DNA of 64,000 bases from Oxalobacteraceae bacterium AB_14 (GTDB lineage: Bacteria > Pseudomonadota > Gammaproteobacteria > Burkholderiales > Burkholderiaceae_D). The first letter of the stretch is position 1. Every line of letters starts with the position of its first letter. The translations under genes and the position numbers were made by a program. The stretch lies in assembly GCA_000381565.1 (NCBI GenBank), contig KB906724.1, forward strand, positions 3,060,674-3,124,673, written 5' to 3'. Below the pieces are notes generated by a model. It was not told the origin of the DNA. It saw only the letters and a program-made list of their open reading frames with translations, and did not search any database. Shown piece after piece: positions 16,682-24,329 of the stretch.

Positions 16682-17413
16682 ATGCCCTCCCTTCTACCCC
16701 GCCTGGCCCTGTGCGCCCTGCTGCTCTGCCACGGCGCCGCCCGCGCCCAAGCCGTCGCCTGGCTGTGGGACGAGGCCCTGTTGCCGGCATGGTCGCAGCC
16801 TGAAGCGGCGGTCCTGCACCGCCATATCCTGCTGACCGGCGACACCTCCCGCACCCGTCCGCGCATGCGCCAGCCCGCGATGCCGGCCGCCACACGCGTC
16901 ACGCCGGTGCTGCACGTGGAAGTGAGCACCGTCAATCCACCGCGGGATATGGAGGCCAGCCGCGCGATGATCGTACGGGCGCTGCTCGACGCCGCCGCCG
17001 TCAGCACCTCGGGCTGGGTGCAGCTGGATATGGAGGCCAAGCCCTCGCAGCGCGAGTTCTATCGTTCGCTGGTCAAACAGCTACGCGGCGCGCTGCCACC
17101 GCAGATCAAACTGAGTGTGACCGCGCTGGCGTGGTGGTGCCGCTCGCCGGCCTGGCTGGACGGACTGGCCGCCGACGAGGTGGTGCCGATGTTCTTCCGC
17201 ATGGGCCGGGACAGCGCCAGCATGCGCGACATCGTGGAACAATCGCCCGCCACGCTGCACGCCAGCTGCCGCGCGGGCAGCGCAGGCTTTTCTCCGCAAG
17301 AACCGTTCACGCCGCAAGTCGCGGCCCGTTATCATAAAACTTATTGGTTCGACCGCCACGCGTGGAAACGCGCAGGCGCGGACCTGTCGCCGCTTTCAAG
17401 GAGCTCTCCATGA
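16682..17413 (+). CDS. Exported DUF3142-type protein
   Basis: A 243-residue protein with a signal peptide (MPSLLPRLALCALLLCHGAARAQ). The body has the features of DUF3142: a TIM-barrel-like pattern with VLHVEVSTVN, WVQLDMEAKPSQREFY and LSVTALAWWC strands and a late FFRMGRD segment. An earlier TTG at 16667 is possible, but the ATG at 16682 gives a cleaner signal peptide. No Shine-Dalgarno sequence is evident. Its stop overlaps the start of the next gene (ATGA, 17410-17413), so the two products are made together and probably act together in the periplasm. The reaction is unknown; the fold class often includes sugar-acting enzymes. Confidence 0.75.
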   Translation: MPSLLPRLALCALLLCHGAARAQAVAWLWDEALLPAWSQPEAAVLHRHILLTGDTSRTRPRMRQPAMPAATRVTPVLHVEVSTVNPPRDMEASRAMIVRALLDAAAVSTSGWVQLDMEAKPSQREFYRSLVKQLRGALPPQIKLSVTALAWWCRSPAWLDGLAADEVVPMFFRMGRDSASMRDIVEQSPATLHASCRAGSAGFSPQEPFTPQVAARYHKTYWFDRHAWKRAGADLSPLSRSSP

Positions 17414-19788
17414 CCACACTACTTCGTCCACTCAGCATCGCCGCAGCGCTGCTGGCCTGCGCCAACGCCGGCGCCAGCGGCGGCGGTGCGTGGGATTCCT
17501 ACGTCAACCGCAGCGGCCCGGATATCGCATTGAACCGCTACCAGGCCGGTGAGCTGGGCATCGTGATGCCGAGCTACGAACGGATGTACATGTACACCGC
17601 CTGGCGCGGCGTGCTGCTCGGCGCCGATGGCTTGAAAACGGCGCCGAATCCGCAGGGCGGCCTGCTGCGCGCCATCGGCAGCCGCAATGGCGGCTGGGTC
17701 GATGCGTCCGAGGGCAAGAAGGTCTATGGCGCCTGGCAGGCCGCCATTAATAGCGCGTTGAAGCAGGCGCCGGCCGCGCCCAAGGACGACGACAGCCTGG
17801 CCAATGGCTTTCTGACTTGTCCGCTGGGCAGTTACACCTTCGCCACCGCCATGCTGAACGAGCTGGCGCGCCGCAGCGACGCCACGCCGGCCCGCCTGAA
17901 CGCGTGGGTGACGACGCAGCGCCAGGTCTTCAAATTCTGCGGCGACGACGTGGAAGCGCAGCGCAATCGTTTCGACGGGACCAAGCGCGTGATCCCGGCG
18001 CCGGTCGAACTGCCGGCCACGGAAGCGCTGTACTGGCGCCAGATGCAGCAATATCAACTGGCGTCGGCCGCCTTTTACGGCGAGAACTACACGCTGAGCG
18101 GCAGCCTGTTCGCCCGGATCGGCGCCACCGACAAGCATCCGTTGCGCCAGTGGGGCGAGTATCTGAGCCTGCGCTCGCAGGCGCGCGCCGCCGTGTTTGT
18201 GCCGGGGCCGAATCCGGAACAGGCGATCTGGCAGGAACGGCTTGACGCCAGGCGTGAAGGCCCGGCCGCCGCTGCGGCACGTTTGGCCGCGGCGCAGAAG
18301 AAGCTGGCCGCCATCCAGGCCAGCGCCGATCACATCCTCGCCAATCCTGAGCTGGCGCCGCTGCATGAGGCCAGCCGCGCCATCATGCGCAGCATGCAGG
18401 TGCGGCTGACGCCATCGCTGCGCTTCGCGGAGCTGAGCAAACTGCTGGACGACCCGCGCGCCAATCCCTATCTGGACGATCATCTGGGCGACTGGCGCGT
18501 GCTGGCGAACGACCTGCTGCAAGCGCCGCTCGCAGCACAGGCCGACGCCCGCACCGCCTTGCGCGCCAGCGCCGGCTTTATCGACTGGATGCAGACCGTC
18601 CAGCAATGCCAGGAGTACCAGGCCAGGCCCGGATGCACGGCCGAGCGCGCGCACGCGGTCACGCTGTGGAACCGCTACGCCAAGGAAGGCAACAAGGCGC
18701 AGGCGCGCGTGTGGCTGCTGGCCGCCGTCCTGCTGTCCGAGAAGATGACGCCGGAACTCGAGAAGGCCGCGCTGCTGACGCCGGCCACCACCCCCGAGTA
18801 CCTGACCATGCGATACGCGCTGACCCGCCACTACCGCCTGAGCAAGCAGGCCGACAAGGCGCGCGCAATTGCAGACGGCGTGTTGACCGGGCCTGCTCTG
18901 GCCACCAACAACTCGACCAGCGTGCGCAATCAGTTCCTGCAGGAGCGCTTTGCCGTGGCATCGTCGCCGGCGGACGCCGCCAATTTTCTGCTGCGCGCAT
19001 CAAGCCGCGACCTCGATCCCGATACCGGCGAACTGGCCAAGGCCAGCGAGGAAGCCGGCGCCAACTCGGCTGCAGCCCGTGTGGACATCGCCGCCGACGG
19101 CATCCGCTGGCTTAACAGCGGCCTGTCCACCGCCGACCTGGCCGCGCTGGCCGCGAATCCGAAGCTGCCCAAGGCCTTGCGCGCGCAGATCGCCGTCTCC
19201 AGCTGGATGCGCGCCGACCTGCTGGGGCAGGACGAAGCAGCGCTGGCCGCCGCATTGGAGATCGAGACGAACGCACCGGCACTGAGCGCGGTGATGCAGA
19301 AGTACCGCAAGCTGGCGGGCACGCCGGAACGCCATGCGTGGATGCTGGTGAACGCCTTGAAGTACGGCCTGTCGCCGATGTACAGCTACTCCAGCGCCGA
19401 CATCGCCGTACGCGCGCCGGACGACACCCTGGCCGACATGTGGTGCAAGGTGCCTGCCAAGGCGGGCGAAAGCTATGGCGAAAACACCGAAGCCGAACAC
19501 TCGCCGCCGATGCCGGAGCTCGGCGACGCCGCCGCGCGCGATCCGGAGCTGGCGCAGCTGTCCCGCATGAAGACCGCCACCGGCTACTTCGGCGACTTCG
19601 TCATGCAGCGCGCCACCGCCGTGCCGAACGATCCGGAGCTGCCGTGGCTGCTGTACGTGACGGTGCAATCGACGCGCGGCGGCTGCCTGGACGCCGACTC
19701 CAGGGCCTTGTCGAAGAGCGCCTTCACGCTGCTGCACAAGCGCTACAAGAACAACGAGTGGGCGCGCAAGACACCGTATTTCTATTGA
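17410..19788 (+). CDS. Large exported protein of unknown function, coupled to the DUF3142 protein
   Basis: A 792-residue protein with a signal peptide (MTTLLRPLSIAAALLACANAGA). I do not recognise a domain. The sequence is rich in amphipathic alpha-helices with Ala/Leu/Arg repeats (for example ARLAAAQKKLAAIQASADHI and LTRHYRLSKQADKARAIADG), which suggests a TPR-like or other helical-repeat scaffold. Several Cys residues occur in pairs of segments (FLTCPLGS, FKFCGDD, QQCQEYQARPGCTAE, MWCKVP, GGCLD), consistent with disulfides in the periplasm. Its ATG overlaps the stop of the DUF3142 gene. The upstream in-frame extension from 17344 overlaps that gene and lacks a signal peptide, so it was not used. 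The pair may form one envelope complex (inference). Confidence 0.85.
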   Translation: MTTLLRPLSIAAALLACANAGASGGGAWDSYVNRSGPDIALNRYQAGELGIVMPSYERMYMYTAWRGVLLGADGLKTAPNPQGGLLRAIGSRNGGWVDASEGKKVYGAWQAAINSALKQAPAAPKDDDSLANGFLTCPLGSYTFATAMLNELARRSDATPARLNAWVTTQRQVFKFCGDDVEAQRNRFDGTKRVIPAPVELPATEALYWRQMQQYQLASAAFYGENYTLSGSLFARIGATDKHPLRQWGEYLSLRSQARAAVFVPGPNPEQAIWQERLDARREGPAAAAARLAAAQKKLAAIQASADHILANPELAPLHEASRAIMRSMQVRLTPSLRFAELSKLLDDPRANPYLDDHLGDWRVLANDLLQAPLAAQADARTALRASAGFIDWMQTVQQCQEYQARPGCTAERAHAVTLWNRYAKEGNKAQARVWLLAAVLLSEKMTPELEKAALLTPATTPEYLTMRYALTRHYRLSKQADKARAIADGVLTGPALATNNSTSVRNQFLQERFAVASSPADAANFLLRASSRDLDPDTGELAKASEEAGANSAAARVDIAADGIRWLNSGLSTADLAALAANPKLPKALRAQIAVSSWMRADLLGQDEAALAAALEIETNAPALSAVMQKYRKLAGTPERHAWMLVNALKYGLSPMYSYSSADIAVRAPDDTLADMWCKVPAKAGESYGENTEAEHSPPMPELGDAAARDPELAQLSRMKTATGYFGDFVMQRATAVPNDPELPWLLYVTVQSTRGGCLDADSRALSKSAFTLLHKRYKNNEWARKTPYFY

Positions 19789-19840
19789 GTGGGATCAAAC
19801 GCGGGAACAGGCATAGGATTAGCTCCTGCCAATATCTTTC

Positions 19841-19864
19841 CGACGGAAAATCCGTTTTCCGTCG
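19841..19864. terminator. Perfect hairpin between two convergent genes, probable bidirectional terminator
   Basis: CGACGGAAAA (19841-19850) and TTTTCCGTCG (19855-19864) form a perfect 10-bp stem with the 4-base loop TCCG, midway between the unknown exported-protein gene (ends 19788) and the SulP gene (ends 19886). The A and T runs lie inside the stem rather than after it, so it is not a textbook intrinsic terminator in either direction. Confidence 0.55.
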
Positions 19865-19885
19865 ACCGGATACTCGATCAGGATT

Positions 19886-21334
19886 TCACGCCATAACCAC
19901 AACGCCCGCGCGATGCAGCAGTTGCTCGCAGCGTTGCGACAGGTGCTGGACCTGCAAGACCTTGCCCGCCTTGGCATAGCGCTCGTGCAGCGTGGACACC
20001 GCCACCACCGCCGAGTGATCGACCAGCCGCAGATGGCGGCAATCCAGCACCACGGTTTGCGGATCGTCCTGCACATTAAACAGATCATTAAAGTGCGCGA
20101 TCGAAGCGAAGAATAAGGTGCCGTGCGGGGTATAGCGACGGATGCCGTCGGCGCCCAGGACGACGTCGGCGCGGATGTCGCGCGCATGGCGCCAGGCGAA
20201 GCTGAGCGCGGCGATGACGATCCCGCACAGCACCGCCACCGCCAGATCGGTCGCCACGGTGATGGCGGTGACCAGCACGATCAGCAAGGCGTCATGACGC
20301 GGCACCTTGCCCAGCACCCGCAACGAGCCCCAGGCAAAGGTCTGCTGCGCCACCACGAACATCACACCGACCAGCGCCGCCAGCGGAATGCGCTCGATCA
20401 GCGGCGACAGAAACAATATGAACAGTAAGATCATTATCCCGGCGACGGTGCCGGACACCCGCGTACGGCCGCCGGAACTCAGGTTGATCATGGTCTGGCC
20501 GATCATCGCGCAGCCGCCCATGCCGCCGAACAGACCGGACACCATATTGGCCGCGCCCAGCGCCACGCACTCGCGGTCCGGCAGGCCGCGCGTCTCGGTG
20601 ATTTCGTCGCTCAGGTTAAACGTCAGCAGCGTTTCCAGCAGGCCGACCATCGCCATCAACACGGCGTATGGCAGCACGATGCGCAGCGTTTCCATCGTCA
20701 TCGGCACGGCGGGGATTTGCCATGCAGGCAGGCCACCGGCGATATGCGCCATGTCGCCCAGGGTGCGCGCCGGCAGATGCAGCAACTGCGCCAGCAGGCC
20801 CACGCCGACGATGGCGACCAGCGCCGGCGGCACCGCCCTGGTCAGGCGCGGCAGCAGGTAGACGATCAACATGGTCAACCCCACCAGCCCGCACATCCAC
20901 GCCAGCGCATCGCCATGCATCCACTGCTCGCCGATCTTAAAGTGCTGCAACTGCGACCAGGCGATCACGATCGCCAGGCCATTGACGAAGCCCAGCATCA
21001 CAGGATGCGGCACAAGACTGACCAGCTTGCCCATCCGCAGCATGCCAAACAACAGCATGATGAACCCGCTCAGCACGACTGTCGCCAGAAAATACTGCGC
21101 GCCGTGCCGGGCGACGAGCGCCACGATCACCACCGCCATCGACCCAGCCGCGCCGGAAATCATGCCGGGACGTCCACCGAACACCGCCGTGATCGTGCAA
21201 ATGAAGAAAGCCCCGTACAGGCCGACCAGCGGATTGAGCTGCGCAACCAGGGCGAAAGCGATGCACTCCGGCACGAGCGCGAACGACGTGGTCAAGCCCG
21301 CCAACGCGTTTTTGGAAAGATTAGTTGTCCACAT
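19886..21334 (-). CDS. SulP-family anion permease with STAS domain
   Basis: A 482-residue inner-membrane carrier. The N-terminal three quarters hold about 10-14 membrane segments with the SulP features ALVPECIAFALVAQLNPLVGLYGAF, GGRPGMISGAAGS and GGMGGCAMIGQTMINLSSGGRTRVSG. The C-terminal ~100 residues form a STAS domain (VVLDCRHLRLVDHSAVVAVS). Family members move sulfate, bicarbonate or dicarboxylates; the substrate cannot be told here because no sulfate or carbonic anhydrase gene is adjacent. The start is placed at MWTTNLSKN (21334) because upstream codons are Cys- and Arg-rich and unlike a SulP N-terminus. A TATAGT hexamer 13 bases before the ATG implies a very short leader. Confidence 0.92.
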   Translation of the reverse strand: MWTTNLSKNALAGLTTSFALVPECIAFALVAQLNPLVGLYGAFFICTITAVFGGRPGMISGAAGSMAVVIVALVARHGAQYFLATVVLSGFIMLLFGMLRMGKLVSLVPHPVMLGFVNGLAIVIAWSQLQHFKIGEQWMHGDALAWMCGLVGLTMLIVYLLPRLTRAVPPALVAIVGVGLLAQLLHLPARTLGDMAHIAGGLPAWQIPAVPMTMETLRIVLPYAVLMAMVGLLETLLTFNLSDEITETRGLPDRECVALGAANMVSGLFGGMGGCAMIGQTMINLSSGGRTRVSGTVAGIMILLFILFLSPLIERIPLAALVGVMFVVAQQTFAWGSLRVLGKVPRHDALLIVLVTAITVATDLAVAVLCGIVIAALSFAWRHARDIRADVVLGADGIRRYTPHGTLFFASIAHFNDLFNVQDDPQTVVLDCRHLRLVDHSAVVAVSTLHERYAKAGKVLQVQHLSQRCEQLLHRAGVVVMA

Positions 21335-21463
21335 GGAAATAAATAAGACTATAGGTGATGCGAAAATGCAACAGAGGGCGCATTTTACACGTCCATATCT
21401 GATTTCTCGTCGTTTTGGGTGAAATGGCGCACATTCAATCGTCGGCGAGCCGGGCAGAATGGC

Positions 21464-21730
21464 ATGGCATTCCATTTAACCCTAGCCAGCGTCACCGCCA
21501 CCATGACTACTCTGATATCTGCCACCTACGCCCTGCAAAGACAGAAAATCGCCGTGGAGCGAACGCTGTATGCGCGTTCGGCGGAAGAGTCCCAACTGGC
21601 GGCCCGCTGGGCGAGCGCGTGGCATAAGTTGGTCCAGCGCAAACTGGACCAGGCCGTAGCCGTCTCGCCGGCGCTGCGCATGGACTACACAGGCTTCAGC
21701 ATGCAAGCCGCGCCGCGGGTGCTGCACTAG
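21464..21730 (+). CDS. Small hypothetical protein
   Basis: An 88-residue reading frame ending at the base before the stop codon of the convergent TonB receptor gene. Its middle (ALQRQKIAVERTLYARSAEE, then WASAWHKLVQRKLDQAV) looks like an amphipathic helix. No domain is recognised and the ribosome site is poor; a start at 21503 is also possible. It occupies an otherwise empty 400-base gap. Confidence 0.35.
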   Translation: MAFHLTLASVTATMTTLISATYALQRQKIAVERTLYARSAEESQLAARWASAWHKLVQRKLDQAVAVSPALRMDYTGFSMQAAPRVLH

Positions 21731-23800
21731 TCAGAAGGCAGCGCGCAACTGGATATATGCCATGCGCGGCGTACCGACCATGCGGCCGGCGTTGCCGTCG
21801 ACGTTGCGCGTGTAGTAGCGCTTGTCGGCGATGTTGTTGATGCCTGCCATGACTACATAGCCCGGCTTGCCCGGCATCTTCCAGCTCAGCTGCGCGTTCC
21901 ACAGGCGGAAGCCCGGCACGATGCCTTTGCTGCCATTCGCCGTTTCCGCCACGGTGTTGGCCGTGTCCGAATACTGCCTGCTTTGATGCGTGGTCGACAG
22001 ATTGGCCGTCCACGCGCCCGCCGTGTAGCGCGCGCCCAGCGTGTCGGTGTTGCGCGAGTAGAACGGCACGTCCCGCCCCGCCGTGTCGCCCGAATCCTGG
22101 ATCGCCCTGGTGTAAGTGTAGTTCGCGTAGACGTCCAGACCGGCCACAGCGCCGCCCTCGGCAAAACTATAGTCGGCCGCCGTCTCGATGCCGTCGTGGT
22201 TGGTCGCGCCCAGGTTGCGGAACACGGCGGGCGTCGTGCCCGGCACTTGCAGGATCTGGTTGTCGAACTTGAGCTTGAAGGCCGTGACTTCGGCGTTGAC
22301 CGCGCCGGTTTTCCAGCGCGCCCCCAATTCTGCCGTCTTGGCCAGTTCCGGCTTCAAGGGATAGCTCGGCGTCTGCGAGTTGAGCTGGCTGTTCTGCACC
22401 GGCCCGAACGACGTCGTGTAGTTGGCGAACACGGTCAGCGCGCGGTTCACCAGGTAGGCCACGTTGAGCGACGGCAAGGCCTTGTTGTTGTCGCTCTCGA
22501 AGACCGACTTGGCGCTCACATCCTTGCGCTCCGATTTGATGTGCTCGTAGCGCAGGCCCGGCGTGACGCGCCATGCGCCCAGCGCGATGCGGTCGTCGAC
22601 ATACACGGCATGGGCATCGGTGCTGTTGACGAAGGTGGTCGTCGCGCCATAGACACCGGTCTTCACGGCCTGGGTGGTGCTGTTGTCGTCGCCCCGCTCG
22701 CGCAGGTAACGGTAGCCGGCCGTGACGTCGTGCGTCAGGCCGCCGCTGGCGAAGCGCTGCGTGTAGCGCGGTTCGATGCCCAGCACTTCATAGTTGCGCG
22801 GCTGCCTGGCCAGCTGCGTCCTGGCCGCGTTGATCAACGCGCTTTGGCGGAAGCTGTCGCTATAGTAAGCCTTGAGCTCGAATTCCTGCGTGGCCGACAA
22901 GGTGTTCAGGTAGCCGACGTCGGCGCTGCGGCGGTCGCCGCTCCAGTAGTCGCTGGGCCGCGTGTTCTGGAACGGATCGGCGTTGTACTGCGCCACCGTC
23001 AGCCCGCCCGGCGTGCGCGAATTGACTTCGTAGTAGGACAGCTTGGCGTTGAGCTCGCTATGCGGATTGAGCTGGTAGCGGAACTTCAGCGCCAGGTCGT
23101 TGACCTTTTCATCGCTGCCTGCGCGCCACTCGGTGCCGGCCATGCCCGAATACAGCACCGCCACACCCAGCCCGCCCTGCTGCCGGCTGCCGACAAAGGC
23201 GCTGTACTGGCGGTTCTGGCCGCCGTTGTTGAAGTCGTTGTAGCGGAACGACGCATCGCCGCTGACGCCCGGCGCATCCGGAATCGAACGGCTGCGGAAG
23301 TTGATGATGCCGCCGACGTTCTGCGGACCGTAGCGCACCGCGCCGCCGCCACGCACCACGTCGATCGATTCGATATTGTTCAGGCTGACCGGCGCGAACG
23401 ACAGCTGGGGCTGGCCATATGGCGCCACCGCCAGCGGTATCCCGTCCAACAGCACCGTCGAGCGCGGCGAATAGCGCCCCGTCAGCCCGCGCACGCCGAT
23501 GTTGAGCGAGATGGCGCTGCCGGCGGTGCCGGAATTGTCGGTCGACTGCACGCCCGGAATGCGGCGCATCGCATCGCCAATGTCGGCGGCGCCGCTGTTG
23601 TCGATGTCTTCCTTCTTCAGCACGGTCCGGGCGCCGGCGAAGTTCTTGACGCTGTTCTGCAAACCCGAACCCAGCCAGCTGCCGGCCACCTGGATAGACT
23701 CGATCGGCGCGGCGGCCTCCTGCGCGTGGGCGGCCATGGCCAGCAAGGCGGCGGCGACGGCGATCAGGGTGGGTGTGAACGGGATGGTGGTCAGCGACAT
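21731..23800 (-). CDS. TonB-dependent receptor, FecA-like
   Basis: A 689-residue outer-membrane receptor. Signal peptide MSLTTIPFTPTLIAVAAALL..AHAQ; plug domain (about 35-150) with the usual ...IGDAMRRIPGVQ..., ...LNIGVRGLTGRYSPRSTVLLDGIPLA... and ...IESIDVVRGGGAVRYGP segments; then a long beta-barrel with a terminal Phe (IQLRAAF). Resemblance is to iron-citrate or siderophore receptors. The start MSLTT (23800) is chosen over 23842 because it begins the signal peptide. A Fur-like box lies 35-53 bases upstream. It is divergent from the DUF2946-type gene and a second receptor, pointing to a metal-uptake cluster; the ligand is unknown. Confidence 0.93.
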   Translation of the reverse strand: MSLTTIPFTPTLIAVAAALLAMAAHAQEAAAPIESIQVAGSWLGSGLQNSVKNFAGARTVLKKEDIDNSGAADIGDAMRRIPGVQSTDNSGTAGSAISLNIGVRGLTGRYSPRSTVLLDGIPLAVAPYGQPQLSFAPVSLNNIESIDVVRGGGAVRYGPQNVGGIINFRSRSIPDAPGVSGDASFRYNDFNNGGQNRQYSAFVGSRQQGGLGVAVLYSGMAGTEWRAGSDEKVNDLALKFRYQLNPHSELNAKLSYYEVNSRTPGGLTVAQYNADPFQNTRPSDYWSGDRRSADVGYLNTLSATQEFELKAYYSDSFRQSALINAARTQLARQPRNYEVLGIEPRYTQRFASGGLTHDVTAGYRYLRERGDDNSTTQAVKTGVYGATTTFVNSTDAHAVYVDDRIALGAWRVTPGLRYEHIKSERKDVSAKSVFESDNNKALPSLNVAYLVNRALTVFANYTTSFGPVQNSQLNSQTPSYPLKPELAKTAELGARWKTGAVNAEVTAFKLKFDNQILQVPGTTPAVFRNLGATNHDGIETAADYSFAEGGAVAGLDVYANYTYTRAIQDSGDTAGRDVPFYSRNTDTLGARYTAGAWTANLSTTHQSRQYSDTANTVAETANGSKGIVPGFRLWNAQLSWKMPGKPGYVVMAGINNIADKRYYTRNVDGNAGRMVGTPRMAYIQLRAAF

Positions 23801-23834
23801 GGTGTAGGGGCGGTGGTGTATCGACGATCCAAAT

Positions 23835-23853
23835 GATAACACTTCTCATTCTC
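23835..23853. promoter_or_regulatory. Fur-like box between divergent receptor and DUF2946 genes
   Basis: Read on the minus strand, GAGAATGAGAAGTGTTATC matches the 19-bp Fur consensus GATAATGATAATCATTATC at 14 positions. It lies 35 bases before the receptor start (23800) and 37 before the DUF2946-type start (23890), so it could repress both under iron-replete conditions. Confidence 0.6.
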
Positions 23854-23876
23854 AAATGTAAGCGTGGGAAATTTGT

Positions 23877-23882
23877 TATAAT
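23877..23882 (+). promoter_or_regulatory. -10 box seven bases before the DUF2946-type start codon
   Basis: TATAAT at 23877-23882 is separated from the ATG (23890) by seven bases and there is no Shine-Dalgarno sequence, suggesting a leaderless mRNA. No clear -35 is present; the Fur-like box covers the region where an activator or RNA polymerase would bind. Confidence 0.5.
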
Positions 23883-23889
23883 TGCCGCC

Positions 23890-24246
23890 ATGTTCAAACT
23901 AGCGAAACGTCGAACGCTGCACATCTGGATCGCCATGCTGGCCGTCCTGTTCAGTGCGCTTGCGCCGACGGTTGCACGCGCGCTGACGCCGGCCTCGCCC
24001 TATGGCTACGCCGAGATCTGCTCGGTCGACAACATCAAGAAGTCCCCGGCCCCGGTCGACCACGCGATGGAGCACTGTCCGTACTGTGTCACGCACGGCG
24101 GCAGTTTCGCGCTGCTGCCGCAGGCCATGGCGAGTTTCGCCGTCATCGGCGGCCATGACTACTACCCGCCGCTGTTCTACAGCGCACCAAGGCCCCTGCA
24201 TAGCTGGAGCGCCGCCAAACCGCGCGGACCGCCCGCCCGTTCCTGA
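23890..24246 (+). CDS. Exported DUF2946-type protein, probable metal-linked
   Basis: A 118-residue protein with a hydrophobic N-terminal segment (LHIWIAMLAVLFSALAPTVARA) and the DUF2946 hallmarks EICSVD and MEHCPYCVTHGG, giving a Cys/His cluster suited to metal binding. Family members commonly sit beside copper or other metal TonB receptors, as here, where a receptor gene follows 83 bases downstream. Function is not established. The start at 23890 is preferred because it begins the typical MFKLAKRR...W pattern; an upstream in-frame ATG (23833) would put the Fur-like box inside the gene. Confidence 0.82.
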   Translation: MFKLAKRRTLHIWIAMLAVLFSALAPTVARALTPASPYGYAEICSVDNIKKSPAPVDHAMEHCPYCVTHGGSFALLPQAMASFAVIGGHDYYPPLFYSAPRPLHSWSAAKPRGPPARS

Positions 24247-24329
24247 TCGTCCGCCATACCCGCCGCCGCCCGCCGCGCACCACCCGTGCGCGCGCGGGTG
24301 GCGGTCATCATCCCAACATCAGGAACACC

